A program made the translations under genes and the position numbers. A stretch of 5,694 nt of DNA, taken from an uncultured bacterium (GTDB taxonomy: Bacteria; Patescibacteriota; Microgenomatia; UBA8517). The stretch lies in NCBI GenBank assembly GCA_937928235.1, contig CALEZE010000198.1, positions 1-5,694 on the forward strand, read 5' to 3'. The notes beneath the pieces are model-generated. The model searched no databases. It was given only the letters and a program-made list of their open reading frames with translations, and had not been told where the DNA came from. This document shows, piece after piece, positions 5,499 to 5,694 of the stretch (position 1 is its first letter; every line of letters begins with the position of its first letter).

Positions 5499-5503
5499 CT
5501 CCA

Positions 5504-5532
5504 AATATAGGTTAAGTACCAGTGCTTGTCAA
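5504..5532 (-). promoter_or_regulatory. Strong sigma70-type promoter of the envelope gene
   Basis: On the minus strand, a perfect TTGACA (5532-5527) is followed after exactly 17 bp by TATATT (5509-5504, 5 of 6). The predicted start is about 5497, giving a leader of about 55 nt before the ATG at 5441. Its -35 box overlaps that of the divergent promoter on the other strand. Confidence 0.75.
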
Positions 5533-5554
5533 GAAAATATGGTTTTGCTACTAT
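5526..5554 (+). promoter_or_regulatory. Divergent promoter of the MBL-fold hydrolase gene
   Basis: TTGTCA (5526-5531, 5 of 6) and TACTAT (5549-5554, 4 of 6) are exactly 17 bp apart, with a TG one base before the -10 (extended -10 pattern). The predicted start is about 5561, so the ATG at 5564 would lie about 3 nt from the mRNA 5' end. Confidence 0.55.
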
Positions 5555-5563
5555 GCTAACGAG

Positions 5564-5694
5564 ATGCAGATTAATTTTTTAGGTCACGCTTCATTCAAGA
5601 TAAAGACAAAAACTGCAACCGTTGTTACGGACCCTTTTCCGGATTCTATTGGGATAAAGTTTCCAAAAACAGCTGCTGAGATAGTTAGTGTCTC
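5564..5694 (+). CDS. MBL-fold (UlaG/lactamase_B_3-like) metal-dependent hydrolase, 5' end only
   Basis: The reading frame from the ATG at 5564 stays open to the window edge (43 complete codons). The protein begins MQINFLGHASFKIKTKTATV and continues with VTDPF and an AEIVSVS segment. An N-terminal L-G-H-A/S-x-F followed by a V-x-T-D-P strand is the usual beginning of UlaG/UPF0173-type metallo-beta-lactamase-fold hydrolases. The metal-binding HxHxDH motif normally comes directly after the last visible residues, so it lies just outside the window. These proteins are cytoplasmic hydrolases whose substrate is often unknown. The gene is divergent from the envelope gene. No Shine-Dalgarno site is visible, and the start may be near-leaderless. 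Confidence 0.82.
   Translation, partial: MQINFLGHASFKIKTKTATVVTDPFPDSIGIKFPKTAAEIVSV

Overview
The window reads as a dense, chromosomal stretch of a small-genome bacterium. It has moderate GC, seven substantial genes plus one partial gene, gaps mostly under 130 bp, overlapping or abutting gene ends, and no mobile elements, CRISPR, tRNA or rRNA. The gene style suggests a member of the Candidate Phyla Radiation (Patescibacteria, possibly Microgenomates): stripped-down translation proteins, an L31 with a charged tail, and an anchored envelope protein with an Ig-like domain and DUF5666-like repeats. That assignment is inference; no marker in the window proves it.

Layout. Positions 1-263 (+) hold the C-terminal end of an S41 (CtpA-type) processing protease. 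Positions 310-1461 (+) encode a membrane-anchored HtrA/DegP-family serine protease with one PDZ domain. It meets prfA head-on with no intergenic base. On the minus strand, rpmE (2490-2182) and prfA (2157-1462) form a two-gene unit behind a strong extended -10 promoter at 2512-2540. Further upstream on the minus strand, hisS (4318-3437) overlaps a DMT/EamA-type transporter (3444-2542) by 8 nt. Upstream of hisS lies an envelope protein of unknown function (5441-4449, minus). It is divergent from the 5' end of an MBL-fold hydrolase (5564 onward, +), and the two promoters share a nearly palindromic -35 region.

Main points of interest. (1) Between the envelope gene and hisS there is a candidate transcription attenuator. 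It has a good promoter (4446-4474), a 14-codon leader ORF that starts at the predicted +1 and contains a His codon, a hairpin, and an intrinsic terminator. A perfect 7-bp alternative pairing would break both hairpins. The geometry follows ribosome-mediated attenuation. (2) RF1 begins where domain 2 normally begins, so the whole N-terminal domain is missing while the PAT and GGQ motifs are intact. (3) HisRS ends right after motif 3, so the anticodon-binding domain is missing while the catalytic motifs are intact. Neither truncation can be explained by a wrong start or by a hidden frameshift into free space, because neighbouring genes occupy the adjacent DNA. (4) None of the starts shows a clear Shine-Dalgarno site, and several promoters predict leaderless or very short leaders.

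Functionally, the minus-strand genes mainly serve translation (L31, RF1, HisRS). The plus-strand proteases and the envelope protein belong to the cell surface.
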